DNA of 64,000 nucleotides from contig NZ_PCDP01000035.1 of NCBI RefSeq assembly GCF_003240585.1, forward strand, positions 310,001 to 374,000, read 5' to 3'. Positions 53,317-63,295 of the stretch are shown piece by piece. The position numbers were made by a program, and so were the translations under genes. Source of the stretch: Arminella tubonensis (GTDB lineage Bacteria > Pseudomonadota > Alphaproteobacteria > Rhizobiales > Rhizobiaceae). The notes below the pieces were generated by a model. That model made no database searches, had not been told where the DNA came from, and was given only the letters and a program-made list of their open reading frames with translations. Positions within the stretch are counted from its first letter, which is position 1. Every line of letters starts with the position of its first letter.

Positions 53317-54368
53317 GCACTGCAGTCACCTTCAAGGACGTCAACATCATTTTCGGCGATCGTCCGGAAAACGCGCTGATGATGGTCGATCAGGGCAAGA
53401 CCCGCGACGAGATCGGCACCGCGACCGGCCTGGTACTCGGTGTCGCCAACGCCTCGCTCGATATCGAGGAAGGCGAAATCCTCGTGCTGATGGGCCTCTC
53501 CGGCTCCGGCAAGTCGACGTTGCTGCGTGCCGTCAACGGGCTTGCCCCGGTCGTGCGCGGCGAGGTCTCCGTGCAGACCGTGAACGGCGCTCTCAACCCC
53601 TACAAGTGCAACGCCAAAGCTCTGCGCGATCTGCGCATGCATACCGTCTCCATGGTATTCCAGCAATTCGCGCTGCTACCGTGGCGTACCGTCGCCGACA
53701 ATATCGGCTTCGGTCTCGAACTCGCCCGCGTGCCCGAGGCCGAGCGCAAGAAGCGCGTGGGTGAACAGCTCGAGCTCGTCAACCTGACCCAATGGGCGAA
53801 CCGCAAGGTCAACGAACTCTCCGGCGGCATGCAGCAGCGCGTCGGCCTCGCCCGCGCCTTTGCCACAGGCGCGCCGATCCTCTTGATGGACGAGCCGTTT
53901 TCAGCACTCGATCCACTGATCCGAACCCGACTGCAGGACGAACTGCTGGAATTCCAGCGCCGCCTGAAGCGCACCATCCTGTTCGTCAGCCACGACCTGG
54001 ACGAAGCCTTCCGGATCGGTAATCGCATCGCCATCATGGAAGGCGGCCGCATCATCCAGTGCGGCACGCCGCAGGAGATCGTCAAGAACCCAGCCGACCA
54101 GTATGTCGCCGATTTCGTGCAGCATATGAACCCGATCAGCATGCTGACGGCACGAGATGTCATGCAGCCGGGTTTGGGCCATGCTGCCTCCGGCAGCACA
54201 GTCACCGCCACCGCGCGTGCCACGACCCCTCTGATCGACATTCTCGACGCCCTCGCCCGCCAGCCGGGCAGCATCGGTGTCGTCGACAACGGCGCGATCA
54301 TCGGCACGATCTGCGCCCAGGATATCGTGACGGGCCTGACCAGCCACCGGCGGAAAGAACAGGCCTGA
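53313..54368 (+). CDS. choV: Choline ABC transporter, ATP-binding protein
   Basis: This 351-residue ATPase has Walker A (GLSGSGKST), the Q-loop FQQFALLPWRTV, signature LSGGMQQRVGLARA, Walker B ILLMDEPFSALDPLIR and the His switch VSHDLDEAF. A C-terminal regulatory part resembles a CBS pair (about 275-351). The ATG overlaps choW by 4 nt; a far longer upstream frame is not real. It energises choline uptake. Confidence 0.95.
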   Translation: MSTAVTFKDVNIIFGDRPENALMMVDQGKTRDEIGTATGLVLGVANASLDIEEGEILVLMGLSGSGKSTLLRAVNGLAPVVRGEVSVQTVNGALNPYKCNAKALRDLRMHTVSMVFQQFALLPWRTVADNIGFGLELARVPEAERKKRVGEQLELVNLTQWANRKVNELSGGMQQRVGLARAFATGAPILLMDEPFSALDPLIRTRLQDELLEFQRRLKRTILFVSHDLDEAFRIGNRIAIMEGGRIIQCGTPQEIVKNPADQYVADFVQHMNPISMLTARDVMQPGLGHAASGSTVTATARATTPLIDILDALARQPGSIGVVDNGAIIGTICAQDIVTGLTSHRRKEQA

Positions 54369-54421
54369 GGGCAGGCCTGTCACCTCGCCTCTGGTTCGAG
54401 ACCGCACGACCGGGAGACCGC

Positions 54422-55171
54422 ATGAGCGACAAACCCTCGGTGTTGCGCGAAACCGACGAGGAAGCACGCAAGCTTGCCCGCATGCTGTTGCGTTCCGCGG
54501 GTTACGCAGCACTCGCCGTTATTGATCCGGACAACGGTTTTCCGGCCGCAAGCCGCGTTCTGCTCGGCACCGATATAGATGGTGTTCCGGTCATTCTGGT
54601 GTCGGCGCTTTCCGCCCACACGAAGGCATTGTCAGAGGACCCGCGAGCATCGTTGCTGGTTGGAGAACCCGGCAAAGGCGATCCCCTCGCTCACGCGCGA
54701 CTAGCGATACGATGCCGCGCCGAGAGAGTAGACCGCGCCACGACGTTGCACGACCGGATACGCACCCGCTTCCTCGGCGAGCACCCGAAGGCGAAGCTTT
54801 ATATTGACTTCCCGGACTTCGGCTTTTATCGCCTTCTGCCTCTATCGGCGAGCCTCAACGGCGGCTTCGGCAAGGCCTATCTGTTGCCCGGCGAGGACCT
54901 CGAGATTCGTTCGGTCTTTAGTGAAACGATTGCACGAGATGCCGAAGCCATAGTGCGAGAATTAGTATTGAGGCGTCCCGGCGCAGTCGCCAAATTCACC
55001 GATAAGTTGAAGACACGTGCAAGCCGGAGTTGGCGCATATCAACCGTCGATGCAGCAGGTTTTACCGTAATTGTTGGTGAAAATAGGCTTAGATATGACT
55101 TTTCCAGCCCAATTGATTCCTATGAGAACTTACAATCTTACATATCTAAAGTAACATACTCGATACCTTAA
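54422..55171 (+). CDS. HugZ/HutZ-like pyridoxamine-phosphate-oxidase-fold protein
   Basis: This 249-residue protein has a split-barrel FMN/heme-binding fold (RKLARMLLRSAGYAALAVIDPDNGFPAASRVLLG to FPDFGFYRLLP) and a C-terminal DUF2470-like domain (about 165-249). The usual HMNxDH motif of that domain is absent; ELVLRRPGAVAKF stands in its place. HugZ-type proteins degrade heme for iron. The loss of the His motif makes that role doubtful here. The last 90 nt are AT-rich, unlike the gene body. GGGAGA lies before ATG 54422. Confidence 0.78.
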   Translation: MSDKPSVLRETDEEARKLARMLLRSAGYAALAVIDPDNGFPAASRVLLGTDIDGVPVILVSALSAHTKALSEDPRASLLVGEPGKGDPLAHARLAIRCRAERVDRATTLHDRIRTRFLGEHPKAKLYIDFPDFGFYRLLPLSASLNGGFGKAYLLPGEDLEIRSVFSETIARDAEAIVRELVLRRPGAVAKFTDKLKTRASRSWRISTVDAAGFTVIVGENRLRYDFSSPIDSYENLQSYISKVTYSIP

Positions 55172-55308
55172 ATTTAGGTATATACAATCTTCTGGTTAAG
55201 TTGGTATTTTTCATCATCAGTTTAGTTCAGCAACTGAGCAGCTAGATTTCGCGACCGAGATGCCTCCCTCACCCTTGATGTCGCAATTGCATTGGGAAGA
55301 TTGAAATT

Positions 55309-55626
55309 ATGAAAACACAAAATTTGTCCGACCATTCCACCGTTGCCGCAGCCCTGCTTTCCGCAATGGCCAACCCAAAGCGCCTGATGATCCTCTGCAG
55401 CCTCGTCCGCGGAGAAGTGCCCGTAGGCGTCCTCGCCAACCATGTCGGGCTCAGCCAATCCGCCCTTTCGCAGCACCTTTCGAAGCTTCGCGCACAGAAG
55501 CTCGTGAAGACGCGCAGGGACGCTCAAACGATTTACTACTCAAGTACATCTGAGCATGTAATGAAAGTTCTATCAACTTTAGAAGGTATCTATTGCGATC
55601 AGGAACAGAACAAGTCTGCCGCCTGA
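55309..55626 (+). CDS. nolR: NolR-like ArsR-family transcriptional regulator
   Basis: This 105-residue winged-helix protein has FLSAMANPKR-type start (LLSAMANPKRLMILCSLVRGE) and the recognition region HVGLSQSALSQHLSKLRAQKLVKTRRDAQTIYYSSTSEHVMKVLSTLEGIY, very close to rhizobial NolR, a repressor of nod and other genes. No Cys metal site of ArsR/SmtB type is seen. The upstream 140 nt are AT-rich. A strong terminator follows. NolR identity versus a NolR paralogue is inferred from recalled sequence. Confidence 0.75.
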   Translation: MKTQNLSDHSTVAAALLSAMANPKRLMILCSLVRGEVPVGVLANHVGLSQSALSQHLSKLRAQKLVKTRRDAQTIYYSSTSEHVMKVLSTLEGIYCDQEQNKSAA

Positions 55627-55731
55627 TATATTGATTTCCGGCATCAGGTTTTGATGTTGTCCTACAATTTAAGATGCATCCTTTAAGTGTGCATCGACCT
55701 ATATTTTCATTACGAATTAATTGCGTTGAGG

Positions 55732-55759
55732 GGTCGGCAAGCTTTCGGGCTTGCCGACC
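55732..55759 (+). terminator. Terminator after the NolR-like gene
   Basis: An 11-bp stem (55732-55742 with 55749-55759) with TTTCGG loop is followed by TTTCTC. The remaining gap to 55961 shows no gene, only presumed promoter DNA for the aminotransferase. Confidence 0.85.
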
Positions 55760-55961
55760 TTTCTCCGTGAGACCAGCCTTTGTGCCGAACTGTCACATCT
55801 GCCTCGAGCACGTAGTCCGGAGCCTCTACCCGTATCGCTCCCGCATAATTTGCGTCCTTGTCTTGACGCCCCTCGTTCGACTGATAATTTGACCGGGCAG
55901 TAAATAATCAGGCGCCAAGCCGCGACCGGGAACTGGCCCCCGCATGGCCATGGAGAACATC

Positions 55962-57290
55962 ATGTCCGACCGTTTGAATGCCACGCCCAATGATTTGAGG
56001 GCGTTCTGGATGCCGTTCACCTCGAACCGGCAGTTCAAAAAGGAACCGCGCCTGTTCGTCGGCGCCAAGGACATGCACTATACCACCCACGACGGTCGGC
56101 AGGTGCTGGACGGTACGGCAGGCCTCTGGTGTGTCAATGCGGGCCATTGCCGCCCTAAGATTACGGAAGCGATCCGCCAGCAGGCAGGCGAACTCGATTA
56201 CGCACCGGCCTTCCAGCTCGGCCACCCCAAGGCATTCGAATTGGCGAACCGCCTGGTCGACATCGCGCCCGAAGGTATGAACCACGTTCTCTATACCAAC
56301 TCCGGCTCCGAATCCGTCGAAACCGCGCTTAAGGTCGCTCTCGCCTATCACAGGGTGAAGGGCAACGGCTCACGCTTCCGCCTGATCGGCCGCGAGCGCG
56401 GCTATCACGGCGTCAATTTCGGGGGCATCTCCGTCGGTGGCATTGTTTCCAACCGCAAGATGTTCGGCACCCTGCTGACCGGCGTCGACCACATGCCGCA
56501 CACCCACGTTCCCGGCAAGAACGCCTTCACCAAGGGCGAGCCAGAGCACGGCGGCGATATCGCCAGCGAACTGGAGCGCATCGTCACGCTGCACGACGCC
56601 TCGACCATCGCCGCTGTTATCGTCGAGCCCGTCTCGGGATCGACAGGCGTCCTGATCCCGCCAAAGGGCTACCTGCAGAAGCTTCGCGAAATCTGCACCA
56701 AGCACGGCATCCTGCTGATCTTCGATGAAGTCATCACCGGTTTCGGCCGTTTGGGAGCCCCGTTCGCCGCGCAATATTACGATGTCGTCCCCGACATGAT
56801 CACCACTGCCAAGGGCCTGACCAACGGCGTCATCCCGATGGGCGCCGTGTTCGTCACCTCTGAAATCCATGATGCCTTCATGCAGGGTCCCGAGCACATG
56901 ATCGAGTTCATGCATGGCTACACTTACTCGGGCAACCCGATGGCCTGCGCCGCAGCGCTCGCGACCCTCGACACCTACAAGGAAGAGGGCCTTCTCACCC
57001 GCGCCGCCGAGCTCGCCGATTATTGGGCCGATGGCCTGCATTCTCTGCGCGACTGCCCTAATGTCATCGACATCCGCAACACCGGCCTCATAGGCGCCAT
57101 TGAACTCGACCCGATCGCCGGAGAACCCACCAAACGCGCCTTCACCGCATTCCTGAAGGCCTATGAGAAGGGCATCCTCATCCGCACGACAGGCGACATC
57201 ATCGCCATGTCCCCACCCCTGATCATCGAGAAGCACCACATCGACGAGCTGTTCGGCAAGCTGCGCGAGATTTTGCAGAACAATATCTGA
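55962..57290 (+). CDS. Class III omega-amino acid:pyruvate aminotransferase
   Basis: This 442-residue PLP enzyme transfers the amino group of beta-alanine or similar omega-amino acids to pyruvate. Landmarks are DLRAFWMPFTSNRQFKKEPR at the start, NSGSESVETALKVALAYHR (about 112-130), FDEVITGFGRLG (about 254-265) and the PLP-binding Lys in TTAKGLTNGVIPMGAV (about 285). ATG 55962 has GGAG 6 nt before it; 55944 is an alternative. It is followed by a repeat element and adenine deaminase. Confidence 0.92.
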   Translation: MSDRLNATPNDLRAFWMPFTSNRQFKKEPRLFVGAKDMHYTTHDGRQVLDGTAGLWCVNAGHCRPKITEAIRQQAGELDYAPAFQLGHPKAFELANRLVDIAPEGMNHVLYTNSGSESVETALKVALAYHRVKGNGSRFRLIGRERGYHGVNFGGISVGGIVSNRKMFGTLLTGVDHMPHTHVPGKNAFTKGEPEHGGDIASELERIVTLHDASTIAAVIVEPVSGSTGVLIPPKGYLQKLREICTKHGILLIFDEVITGFGRLGAPFAAQYYDVVPDMITTAKGLTNGVIPMGAVFVTSEIHDAFMQGPEHMIEFMHGYTYSGNPMACAAALATLDTYKEEGLLTRAAELADYWADGLHSLRDCPNVIDIRNTGLIGAIELDPIAGEPTKRAFTAFLKAYEKGILIRTTGDIIAMSPPLIIEKHHIDELFGKLREILQNNI

Positions 57291-57316
57291 TGTCATAGTT
57301 CCCTTTACCTAAAAGA

Positions 57317-57455
57317 GCCCCTCACCCCAGCCCTCTCCCCGCAGGCGGGGAGAGGGAGTCCGCTAAATTTGGTCGTGAAAAGAAAAACGCACCATCAGCA
57401 CCCACAGAGCAGTCCCCTCTCCCCGTAAAACGGGGAGAGGGTTAGGGTGAGGGGC
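57317..57455. repeat. Intergenic palindromic repeat, CCTCACCC type
   Basis: Outer arms GCCCCTCACCC (57317-57327) and GGGTGAGGGGC (57445-57455) enclose stems CCCTCTCCCCG/CGGGGAGAGGG on each side. It occupies the 200-nt gap between aminotransferase and ade. This type is common in rhizobia and related genomes. Confidence 0.8.
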
Positions 57456-57491
57456 AACTCCGCAATCACCGCGACCGCAAGGACAGACCCC

Positions 57492-59189
57492 ATGACCGAA
57501 AAACTCGAGCGCTTCATCGACCAGGGCGTCGGGCGCGAGCCTGCCGATATCGTGCTCAAGGGCGGGCGGTTCTTCGATCTGGTGACCGGCGAACTGATCA
57601 CCTCCGATATCGCCATTTCAGCCGACCGCATCGTTGGCACCTGCGGCGATTATGTCGGGCGACAAGAGATCGACATCTCCGGCAAGATCGTCGTCCCAGG
57701 CTTCATCGACACCCATCTCCACATTGAGTCCTCCCTGGTGACGCCGCACGAGTTCGACCGCTGCGTGCTGCCCTACGGCGTGACGACGGTCATTTGCGAC
57801 CCACACGAAATCGCCAACGTGCTCGGATCAGAGGGCATCCAGTTCTTTCTGGATAGTGCCCTCGAAACGATCATGGACATCCGCGTGCAGCTCTCCTCCT
57901 GCGTTCCAGCCACGCATCTGGAAACCTCTGGCGCCGATCTTCCGATCGAGAAGCTGCTGCCCTTCCGGCACCACGAGAAGGTCATCGGTCTCGCCGAGTT
58001 CATGAATTTTCCCGGCGTGATCCACAAGGATCCGATCTGCATGGCCAAGCTTGAGGCCTTTCAGGGCGGCCATATCGACGGTCACGCACCGCTTCTGCGC
58101 GGCAACGACCTCAATGGCTATCTGGCTGCAGGCATCCGCACCGAGCACGAGGCAACGACTGCCGACGAGGCGATGGAGAAGGTCCGCAAGGGCATGCACA
58201 TCCTCGTCCGCGAAGGCTCGGTCTCGAAGGACCTGCACGCCCTGATGCCGATCATTACCGAACGCCTGTCGCCCTTCATCGCGCTCTGCACCGACGACCG
58301 CAATCCGCTCGACATCGCCGAACAAGGCCACCTCGACTATATGATCCGCACTGCAATCGCCCACGGCGTCGAGCCGCTGGCAATCTACCGGGCCGCATCG
58401 ATCTCGGCTGCCCGCGCCTTCGGTCTTCGCGACCGCGGCCTAGTGGCTCCGGGCTGGCGTGCCGACCTCGTTGTCATCGACAGCCTGGAAAACTGCAAGG
58501 CCGAAATGGTTTTCGCCGCCGGCCGGCTTGTCACCGACGCGCTCTTTGCCACCCGCAAACCGGTCGCCCCCGTTGGGCTCGACAGCGTCAAGGCACGCAC
58601 GGTCAACGCGGCCGATTTCGGCGTGCCCGTGGCCGAAGGCGAGACCTCCGTCATCGGCGTCCTTCCGGGCAAGATCATCACCGAGCACCGCCGCTTCCGC
58701 CTTCCGGCCATCGGCAACCAGACCACGGTCGATCTCGCCCGCGACATCATCAAGGTCGCCGTCATCGAGCGCCACGGCAAGAACGGCAACCACGCCAACG
58801 GCTTCGTCCAGGGCTTCGGCCTGAAGAAAGGCGCCATCGCCTCGACGGTCGGCCACGACAGCCACAACATCTGCATCGTCGGCGTCAGCGAGGACGACAT
58901 GGCGCAGGCCGCCAATAGGCTCAGTGAGATCAAGGGCGGCTTCGTCGTCGTCGAGGACGGAAAGGTGACCGGCGAAATCTCCCTGCCTGTCGCCGGCCTG
59001 ATGAGCCTTGAGCCCTACGAGAGCGTCCGCGACACGCTCCACCATCTCCGCCAGGCAGCGCTCGCCCTCGGCTCCACGCTGCAGGAACCCTTCCTCCAAC
59101 TCGCCTTCCTGCCCCTCCCCGTCATCCCCCACCTGAAGATTTCAGACAAGGGCATGGTGGATGTGGACAAGTTCATGCTGATCGGGTGA
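57492..59189 (+). CDS. ade: Adenine deaminase
   Basis: This 565-residue amidohydrolase converts adenine to hypoxanthine. Metal-binding motifs are [15 protein letters not shown] (about 70-84) and the HGHAPLL-like segment [11 protein letters not shown] (about 200). Other blocks are [38 protein letters not shown] and [25 protein letters not shown], typical of the Ade2 type. AAGGACAG precedes ATG 57492. It functions in purine salvage. Confidence 0.95.
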   Translation: MTEKLERFIDQGVGREPADIVLKGGRFFDLVTGELITSDIAISADRIVGTCGDYVGRQEIDISGKIVVPGFIDTHLHIESSLVTPHEFDRCVLPYGVTTVICDPHEIANVLGSEGIQFFLDSALETIMDIRVQLSSCVPATHLETSGADLPIEKLLPFRHHEKVIGLAEFMNFPGVIHKDPICMAKLEAFQGGHIDGHAPLLRGNDLNGYLAAGIRTEHEATTADEAMEKVRKGMHILVREGSVSKDLHALMPIITERLSPFIALCTDDRNPLDIAEQGHLDYMIRTAIAHGVEPLAIYRAASISAARAFGLRDRGLVAPGWRADLVVIDSLENCKAEMVFAAGRLVTDALFATRKPVAPVGLDSVKARTVNAADFGVPVAEGETSVIGVLPGKIITEHRRFRLPAIGNQTTVDLARDIIKVAVIERHGKNGNHANGFVQGFGLKKGAIASTVGHDSHNICIVGVSEDDMAQAANRLSEIKGGFVVVEDGKVTGEISLPVAGLMSLEPYESVRDTLHHLRQAALALGSTLQEPFLQLAFLPLPVIPHLKISDKGMVDVDKFMLIG

Positions 59190-59309
59190 TGGATGCCGAC
59201 GATCATCACGCTACTTCGCAACGCTTTGATAAGCGGGGCCACGATGTTATATCTGGAGAAACGGACTTGACGCGACAATCGAGGCACTGCTGGACCCAGA
59301 GGACTAGCC

Positions 59310-59510
59310 ATGACCAAACTAGAGCAGATCGAGAAGACGGTCGCAGAACTCGACAGCGCGGAATTCGAGGCATTCAGTGCTTGGTTCGAATCGCTGCAGG
59401 CAAAGCGTTGGGACAGCCAAATAGAAGCCGATTCGACGAGCGGTAAGCTAGATCGGTTCGGCGAAAAGGCCCTGGCTGATTTTCGCAACGGGAAGACCAA
59501 ACGCCTGTGA
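59310..59510 (+). CDS. Antitoxin-like small protein
   Basis: This 66-residue protein reads MTKLEQIEKTVAELDSAEFEAF then SAWFESLQAKRWDSQIEADSTSGKLDRFGEKALADF, a common alphaproteobacterial antitoxin form paired with RelE-type toxins. It ends with a basic tail NGKTKRL. Its stop overlaps the GTG of the next gene (GTGA). A -35/-10-like pair (TTGATA at 59226, TTATAT at 59247) lies upstream. No DNA-binding domain is obvious. Confidence 0.8.
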   Translation: MTKLEQIEKTVAELDSAEFEAFSAWFESLQAKRWDSQIEADSTSGKLDRFGEKALADFRNGKTKRL

Positions 59511-59761
59511 GGCATCACGCCACTGCGGACTTCTGGCAAGCTTATCGAACGCTTCCAGCACAGGTTCAAAAGTCAGCTGATCGAAACTTTGAACTATTGA
59601 AATTAAATCCGAAACATCCTTCGCTTCATTTTAAACAGGCCGGTAGCTTCTGGTCGGTTCGAGTCGGCATATCTTGGCGTGCTCTCGCCGTGCAAGACGG
59701 CGAAGATTTCGTCTGGTTCTGGATCAGCTCCCATGCCGACTACGACAAATTGCTGCGATAG
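59507..59761 (+). CDS. RelE/ParE-type toxin
   Basis: This 84-residue protein begins FWQAYRTLPAQVQKSADRNFELLKLNPKHPSLHFKQ and continues WSVRVGISWRALAVQDGEDFVWFWISSHADYDKLL, matching RelE-superfamily toxins with the WRAL and SHADYD ends. It overlaps the antitoxin by 4 nt. The GTG start is dictated by that overlap. It is the third toxin-antitoxin pair in the window and ends 6 nt before the convergent alpha-glucosidase gene. Confidence 0.86.
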   Translation: MRHHATADFWQAYRTLPAQVQKSADRNFELLKLNPKHPSLHFKQAGSFWSVRVGISWRALAVQDGEDFVWFWISSHADYDKLLR

Positions 59762-59767
59762 GCTCGC

Positions 59768-61411
59768 CTAAACCCGCCCGCAAAACGCATCAAGCCCATC
59801 CAACTTGACGCTCGTGACCGCCGTCGCAGGAACGAACCCAGGAACCGGCACGACCTCCTTGACCGTCAATCCCTTCGGCAGATGCACGTCCACCGGCTTC
59901 CTTCCCAGGTTGAAGACGAAGAGCAGCGTTTCGCCGCGCTTCTCGCGGGTGAAAGCGAGGACATCTTCCTTGGTGTCGACGAATGTCAAGTCGCCGTCGT
60001 AGAGCGCGGGGTGCTGTCTGCGGAAGGCAAGCGTCTGGCGATAGTGCAGCAGAACGGAATCAGGCTCAGCCTCCTGCTTGTCGACGGCAAGCGCAGCATG
60101 CTGATAGGGCACCGGCAGCCAGGATTTCTCGGCCGTCGTGAAGCCTGCATGTACCCTGCCCGCTTCCCAGGGCATCGGCGTGCGGCATCCGTCGCGACCC
60201 TTGAAGGCCGGCCAGAAACGAATGCCATAGGGATCGCGCAGGTCTTCAAAGGCCAGATCAGCCTCCGGCAGGCCCAGCTCCTCGCCCTGGTAAAGGCAGA
60301 TCGAACCGCGCAGCGTCGACAGCAGGGATATCGCCAGCTTGGCAACGCGCGGGCGTTCTTCTTCCGTCTCGGCGAAGCGGCTGACGTGGCGGTTAACGTC
60401 GTGGTTCGAGAACGCCCAGCAGACCCAGCCATCGGTGACGCTTTCCTGGAACGAACTAACGCAGCGGCGGAAATGCGCCGGCGTGAACTCAGGCCCGAGC
60501 AGATCGAAGGTGTAGCACATGTGCAGCTTGTCGCCGCCACTGGTATAGGCAGCGAGCGTCTGCAGCGATCGAGCGCCGTCGCCGACTTCGCCGACAGTCG
60601 CCCTGTTCTCGTAGGTATCGAGCAGCGCGCGCAGCCGCTTCAGGAATGCGAGGTTTTCCGGCTGCGTCTTGTCGTAGAGATGGTTCTGCATGCCATAGGG
60701 ATTGGTATCAGGCGCATCGAGCCCGCTCGCCTCGTCACGCGGCTCGACCGGCGGATTATCTCGCAGGAGCTTGTCGCAGAAATAGTAATTGACGGTATCG
60801 AGCCGGAAGCCATCGACGCCACGTTCCAACCAGAACTTGATAGCCGAAAGTACGGCATTCTGAACATCGGGATTGTGGAAATTCAGGTCCGGCTGCGAGA
60901 TCAGGAAATTATGCTGGTAATACTGGCGGCGAACCCCGTCCCACTCCCATCCCGGCCCGCCGAAGATCGACAGCCAGTTGTTCGGCGCAGTCCCATCCGG
61001 CTTCGGCTCGGCCCAGACATACCAGTCAGCCTTGGGATTTGTCCGGCTGGAACGGCTTTCGATGAACCAGGGATGCTTGTCGGAGGTGTGGGAGATGACC
61101 TGGTCGATGATGACCTTGAGCCCGAGCGCATGCGCTGCATTCAGCATCTCGTCAAAATCGGCAAGCGTCCCGAAGATCGGATCGACGTCGCAATAGTCGG
61201 AAACGTCATAGCCCATATCGGCCATTGGCGAGGTAAAAAACGGCGCCAGCCAGATTGCGTCGACGCCGAGAGAGGCGATATGCGGCAGGCGACGGGTGAT
61301 GCCCTTGATGTCGCCTAGGCCGTTGGCATCCGTATCCTGAAACGATCGGGGATAGACCTGATAGATCACCGCACCGCGCCACCAATCAGCGCCCCTGCCC
61401 TCTGATTCCAT
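59768..61411 (-). CDS. aglA: Alpha-glucosidase, GH13 family
   Basis: This 547-residue glycoside hydrolase has the GH13 motifs DQVISHTSDKHPWF (region I), GFRLDTVNYY with the Asp nucleophile (region II), VGEVGD with the Glu acid (region III) and FSNHDVNR (region IV). The architecture fits oligo-1,6-glucosidase, trehalose or sucrose-type alpha-glucosidases such as rhizobial AglA. No aglEFGK transporter is visible in the window. It has no signal peptide, so it is cytoplasmic. Confidence 0.9.
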   Translation of the reverse strand: MESEGRGADWWRGAVIYQVYPRSFQDTDANGLGDIKGITRRLPHIASLGVDAIWLAPFFTSPMADMGYDVSDYCDVDPIFGTLADFDEMLNAAHALGLKVIIDQVISHTSDKHPWFIESRSSRTNPKADWYVWAEPKPDGTAPNNWLSIFGGPGWEWDGVRRQYYQHNFLISQPDLNFHNPDVQNAVLSAIKFWLERGVDGFRLDTVNYYFCDKLLRDNPPVEPRDEASGLDAPDTNPYGMQNHLYDKTQPENLAFLKRLRALLDTYENRATVGEVGDGARSLQTLAAYTSGGDKLHMCYTFDLLGPEFTPAHFRRCVSSFQESVTDGWVCWAFSNHDVNRHVSRFAETEEERPRVAKLAISLLSTLRGSICLYQGEELGLPEADLAFEDLRDPYGIRFWPAFKGRDGCRTPMPWEAGRVHAGFTTAEKSWLPVPYQHAALAVDKQEAEPDSVLLHYRQTLAFRRQHPALYDGDLTFVDTKEDVLAFTREKRGETLLFVFNLGRKPVDVHLPKGLTVKEVVPVPGFVPATAVTSVKLDGLDAFCGRV

Positions 61412-61623
61412 GAAACAATCCGCCTTCGCTCGAAAAATTCTTGAGATCGCACACTAACCGCCGGGCCGCAAAATACAAACCGAAAGCGAGGAAAGCTTGC
61501 GTGGTTTCGACGCACGGTATCCATTCCGAAAAGATGGGCGGCGCTTGTAGGTAACTATCTGTCGTTTTGCCACCTACCCCTTTTGGGGGTTGAAACAGCC
61601 GCGTTAATCAATAGGCTACTAAT

Positions 61624-61643
61624 TGACCTGCACGTACAGGTCA
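61624..61643. promoter_or_regulatory. TGACCTG-N6-CAGGTCA inverted repeat upstream of oppA
   Basis: Perfect 7-nt arms lie 64 nt before the oppA ATG, in the 295-nt gap shared with the divergent alpha-glucosidase gene. It could be an operator or leader hairpin. Confidence 0.4.
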
Positions 61644-61706
61644 CCTGCGGGAAAAATGAACGACCTTGAAAACAAGGCGAAAGACTCCAGAAAGGAAGGG
61701 GCTATC

Positions 61707-63287
61707 ATGACATTTTTGACGAAGCGATTCCTGGCATCCGCGTTGGCCGGATCATTTATTGCCTTCTCGGCGCATGCTGCAACGCTCAATATCCAGAACG
61801 GCGGCGACCCAATGTCGCTTGATCCACAGAAGCTTTCGAGCGACTACGAAAACCGGATCGCAGGCGACATCTTCGAAGGCCTCGTGACCGAGGATCCGAA
61901 GGACAATCCGGTCCCCGGCGAGGCTGCCAGCTGGACGATCTCGCCCGACGGCAAGGTTTACACGTTTAAGCTCCGCGACGGCATCAAGTGGTCGGACGGT
62001 CAGCCGGTGACAGCAGGAGACTTCGTCTTCGCCTTCCAGCGCCTTGTCGATCCGAAAAAGGCAGCCGAATACGCCTATCTTCAGTTCACCATCAAGAATG
62101 CCGAGAAGATCAACAAGGGCGAGATCACGGATTTCAACCAGCTCGGCGTCAAGGCGATCGACGACAAGACGCTTGAGATCACGCTCGAAAATCCGACCCC
62201 CTATTTCCTCAGCGCTCTGATGCACTACACGGCCTATCCGCTGCCGAAGCATGTCGTGGAGGCCAAGGGCGACGACTGGGTCAAGATCGGCAATATCGTC
62301 ACAAACGGTCCCTATAAGCCAACCGAATGGGTACCGGGCTCGCACGTCACGACGGTCAAGAACGACCAGTACTGGGATGCCAAGGACGTCAAGATCGACG
62401 GTGTCACCTTCTACACCCTGGAAGACCAGTCGGCGGCGCTGAAGCGTTACCGCGCGGGCGAGTTCGACCTACTCACTTCTTTTCCGGCCGACCAGTTCGA
62501 TTGGCTCCAGAAGAACCTCCCGGGTCAGGCGCATGTCGTACCGTTCCTCGGCACCTATTATTACGTCATGAACGCGACCAAGCCGCCCTTCAATGACAAG
62601 CGCGTCCGCCAGGCGTTGTCCATGGCCGTCAATCGCGAGGTCATCGGTCCCAAGGTTCTCGGCACCGGCGAATTGCCCGATTATTCCTGGGTTCCGCCAG
62701 GCACCGCCAATTATGGCGAACCGGCTTACGTGAGCTGGAAGGATCTGCCTTATCCCAAGAAGGTCGAGGAAGCGAAGAAGCTCCTGAAGGAGGCCGGCTT
62801 CGGCCCTGACCATCCACTGCACGCCCAGCTTCGCTACAACACAAACGACAACCACAAGCGCATCGCTGCCGCGATCGCCTCCATGTGGAAGCCGCTTGGC
62901 GTCGAGGTCGAGCTCTACAACACCGAAACCAAGGTGCATTATAACGAGATGCAGCATGGTCAGGTCGAGATCGGCCGCGCCGGCTGGCTCGCCGACTACA
63001 ACGATCCGATCAACTTCCTGAACCTGCTCTCGACCGGCGTCGACATGAACTACGGACGCTGGAGCAATAAAGATTATGACGCCCTCTTGGCCAAGGGCAA
63101 CGCCGAGACCGACCTGAAGAAGCGTGCTGAATTGTTCAAGCAGGCCGAACAGATCGCGCTCGACGACAGCGCCGCGATCCCGATCTACTATTACGTTTCC
63201 CAGACAGTCGTTGCGCCTAAGATCAGCGGCTACGAGGATAACGTGCAGGACATCCATCGCACCCGCTGGCTCACCATCAAAGAGTAA
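61707..63287 (+). CDS. oppA: Oligopeptide ABC transporter substrate-binding protein
   Basis: This 526-residue periplasmic protein has a signal peptide (FLASALAGSFIAFSAHA-AT) and the SBP family 5 fold: NGGDPMSLDPQKLSSDYENRIAGDIFEGLV, TFKLRDGIKWSDGQPVTAGDFVFAFQRLVDP and VRQALSMAVNREVIGPKVLG. It closely follows the OppA/MppA type, which binds oligopeptides. GGAAGGGG lies 7 nt before ATG 61707. A hairpin follows and precedes oppB. Confidence 0.92.
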   Translation: MTFLTKRFLASALAGSFIAFSAHAATLNIQNGGDPMSLDPQKLSSDYENRIAGDIFEGLVTEDPKDNPVPGEAASWTISPDGKVYTFKLRDGIKWSDGQPVTAGDFVFAFQRLVDPKKAAEYAYLQFTIKNAEKINKGEITDFNQLGVKAIDDKTLEITLENPTPYFLSALMHYTAYPLPKHVVEAKGDDWVKIGNIVTNGPYKPTEWVPGSHVTTVKNDQYWDAKDVKIDGVTFYTLEDQSAALKRYRAGEFDLLTSFPADQFDWLQKNLPGQAHVVPFLGTYYYVMNATKPPFNDKRVRQALSMAVNREVIGPKVLGTGELPDYSWVPPGTANYGEPAYVSWKDLPYPKKVEEAKKLLKEAGFGPDHPLHAQLRYNTNDNHKRIAAAIASMWKPLGVEVELYNTETKVHYNEMQHGQVEIGRAGWLADYNDPINFLNLLSTGVDMNYGRWSNKDYDALLAKGNAETDLKKRAELFKQAEQIALDDSAAIPIYYYVSQTVVAPKISGYEDNVQDIHRTRWLTIKE

Positions 63288-63295
63288 GGGACACG

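Noticed and set aside
59882..61318. Plus-strand ORF of 478 codons over the alpha-glucosidase gene
   Set aside because: Shadow of the GH13 gene; no recognisable protein features.
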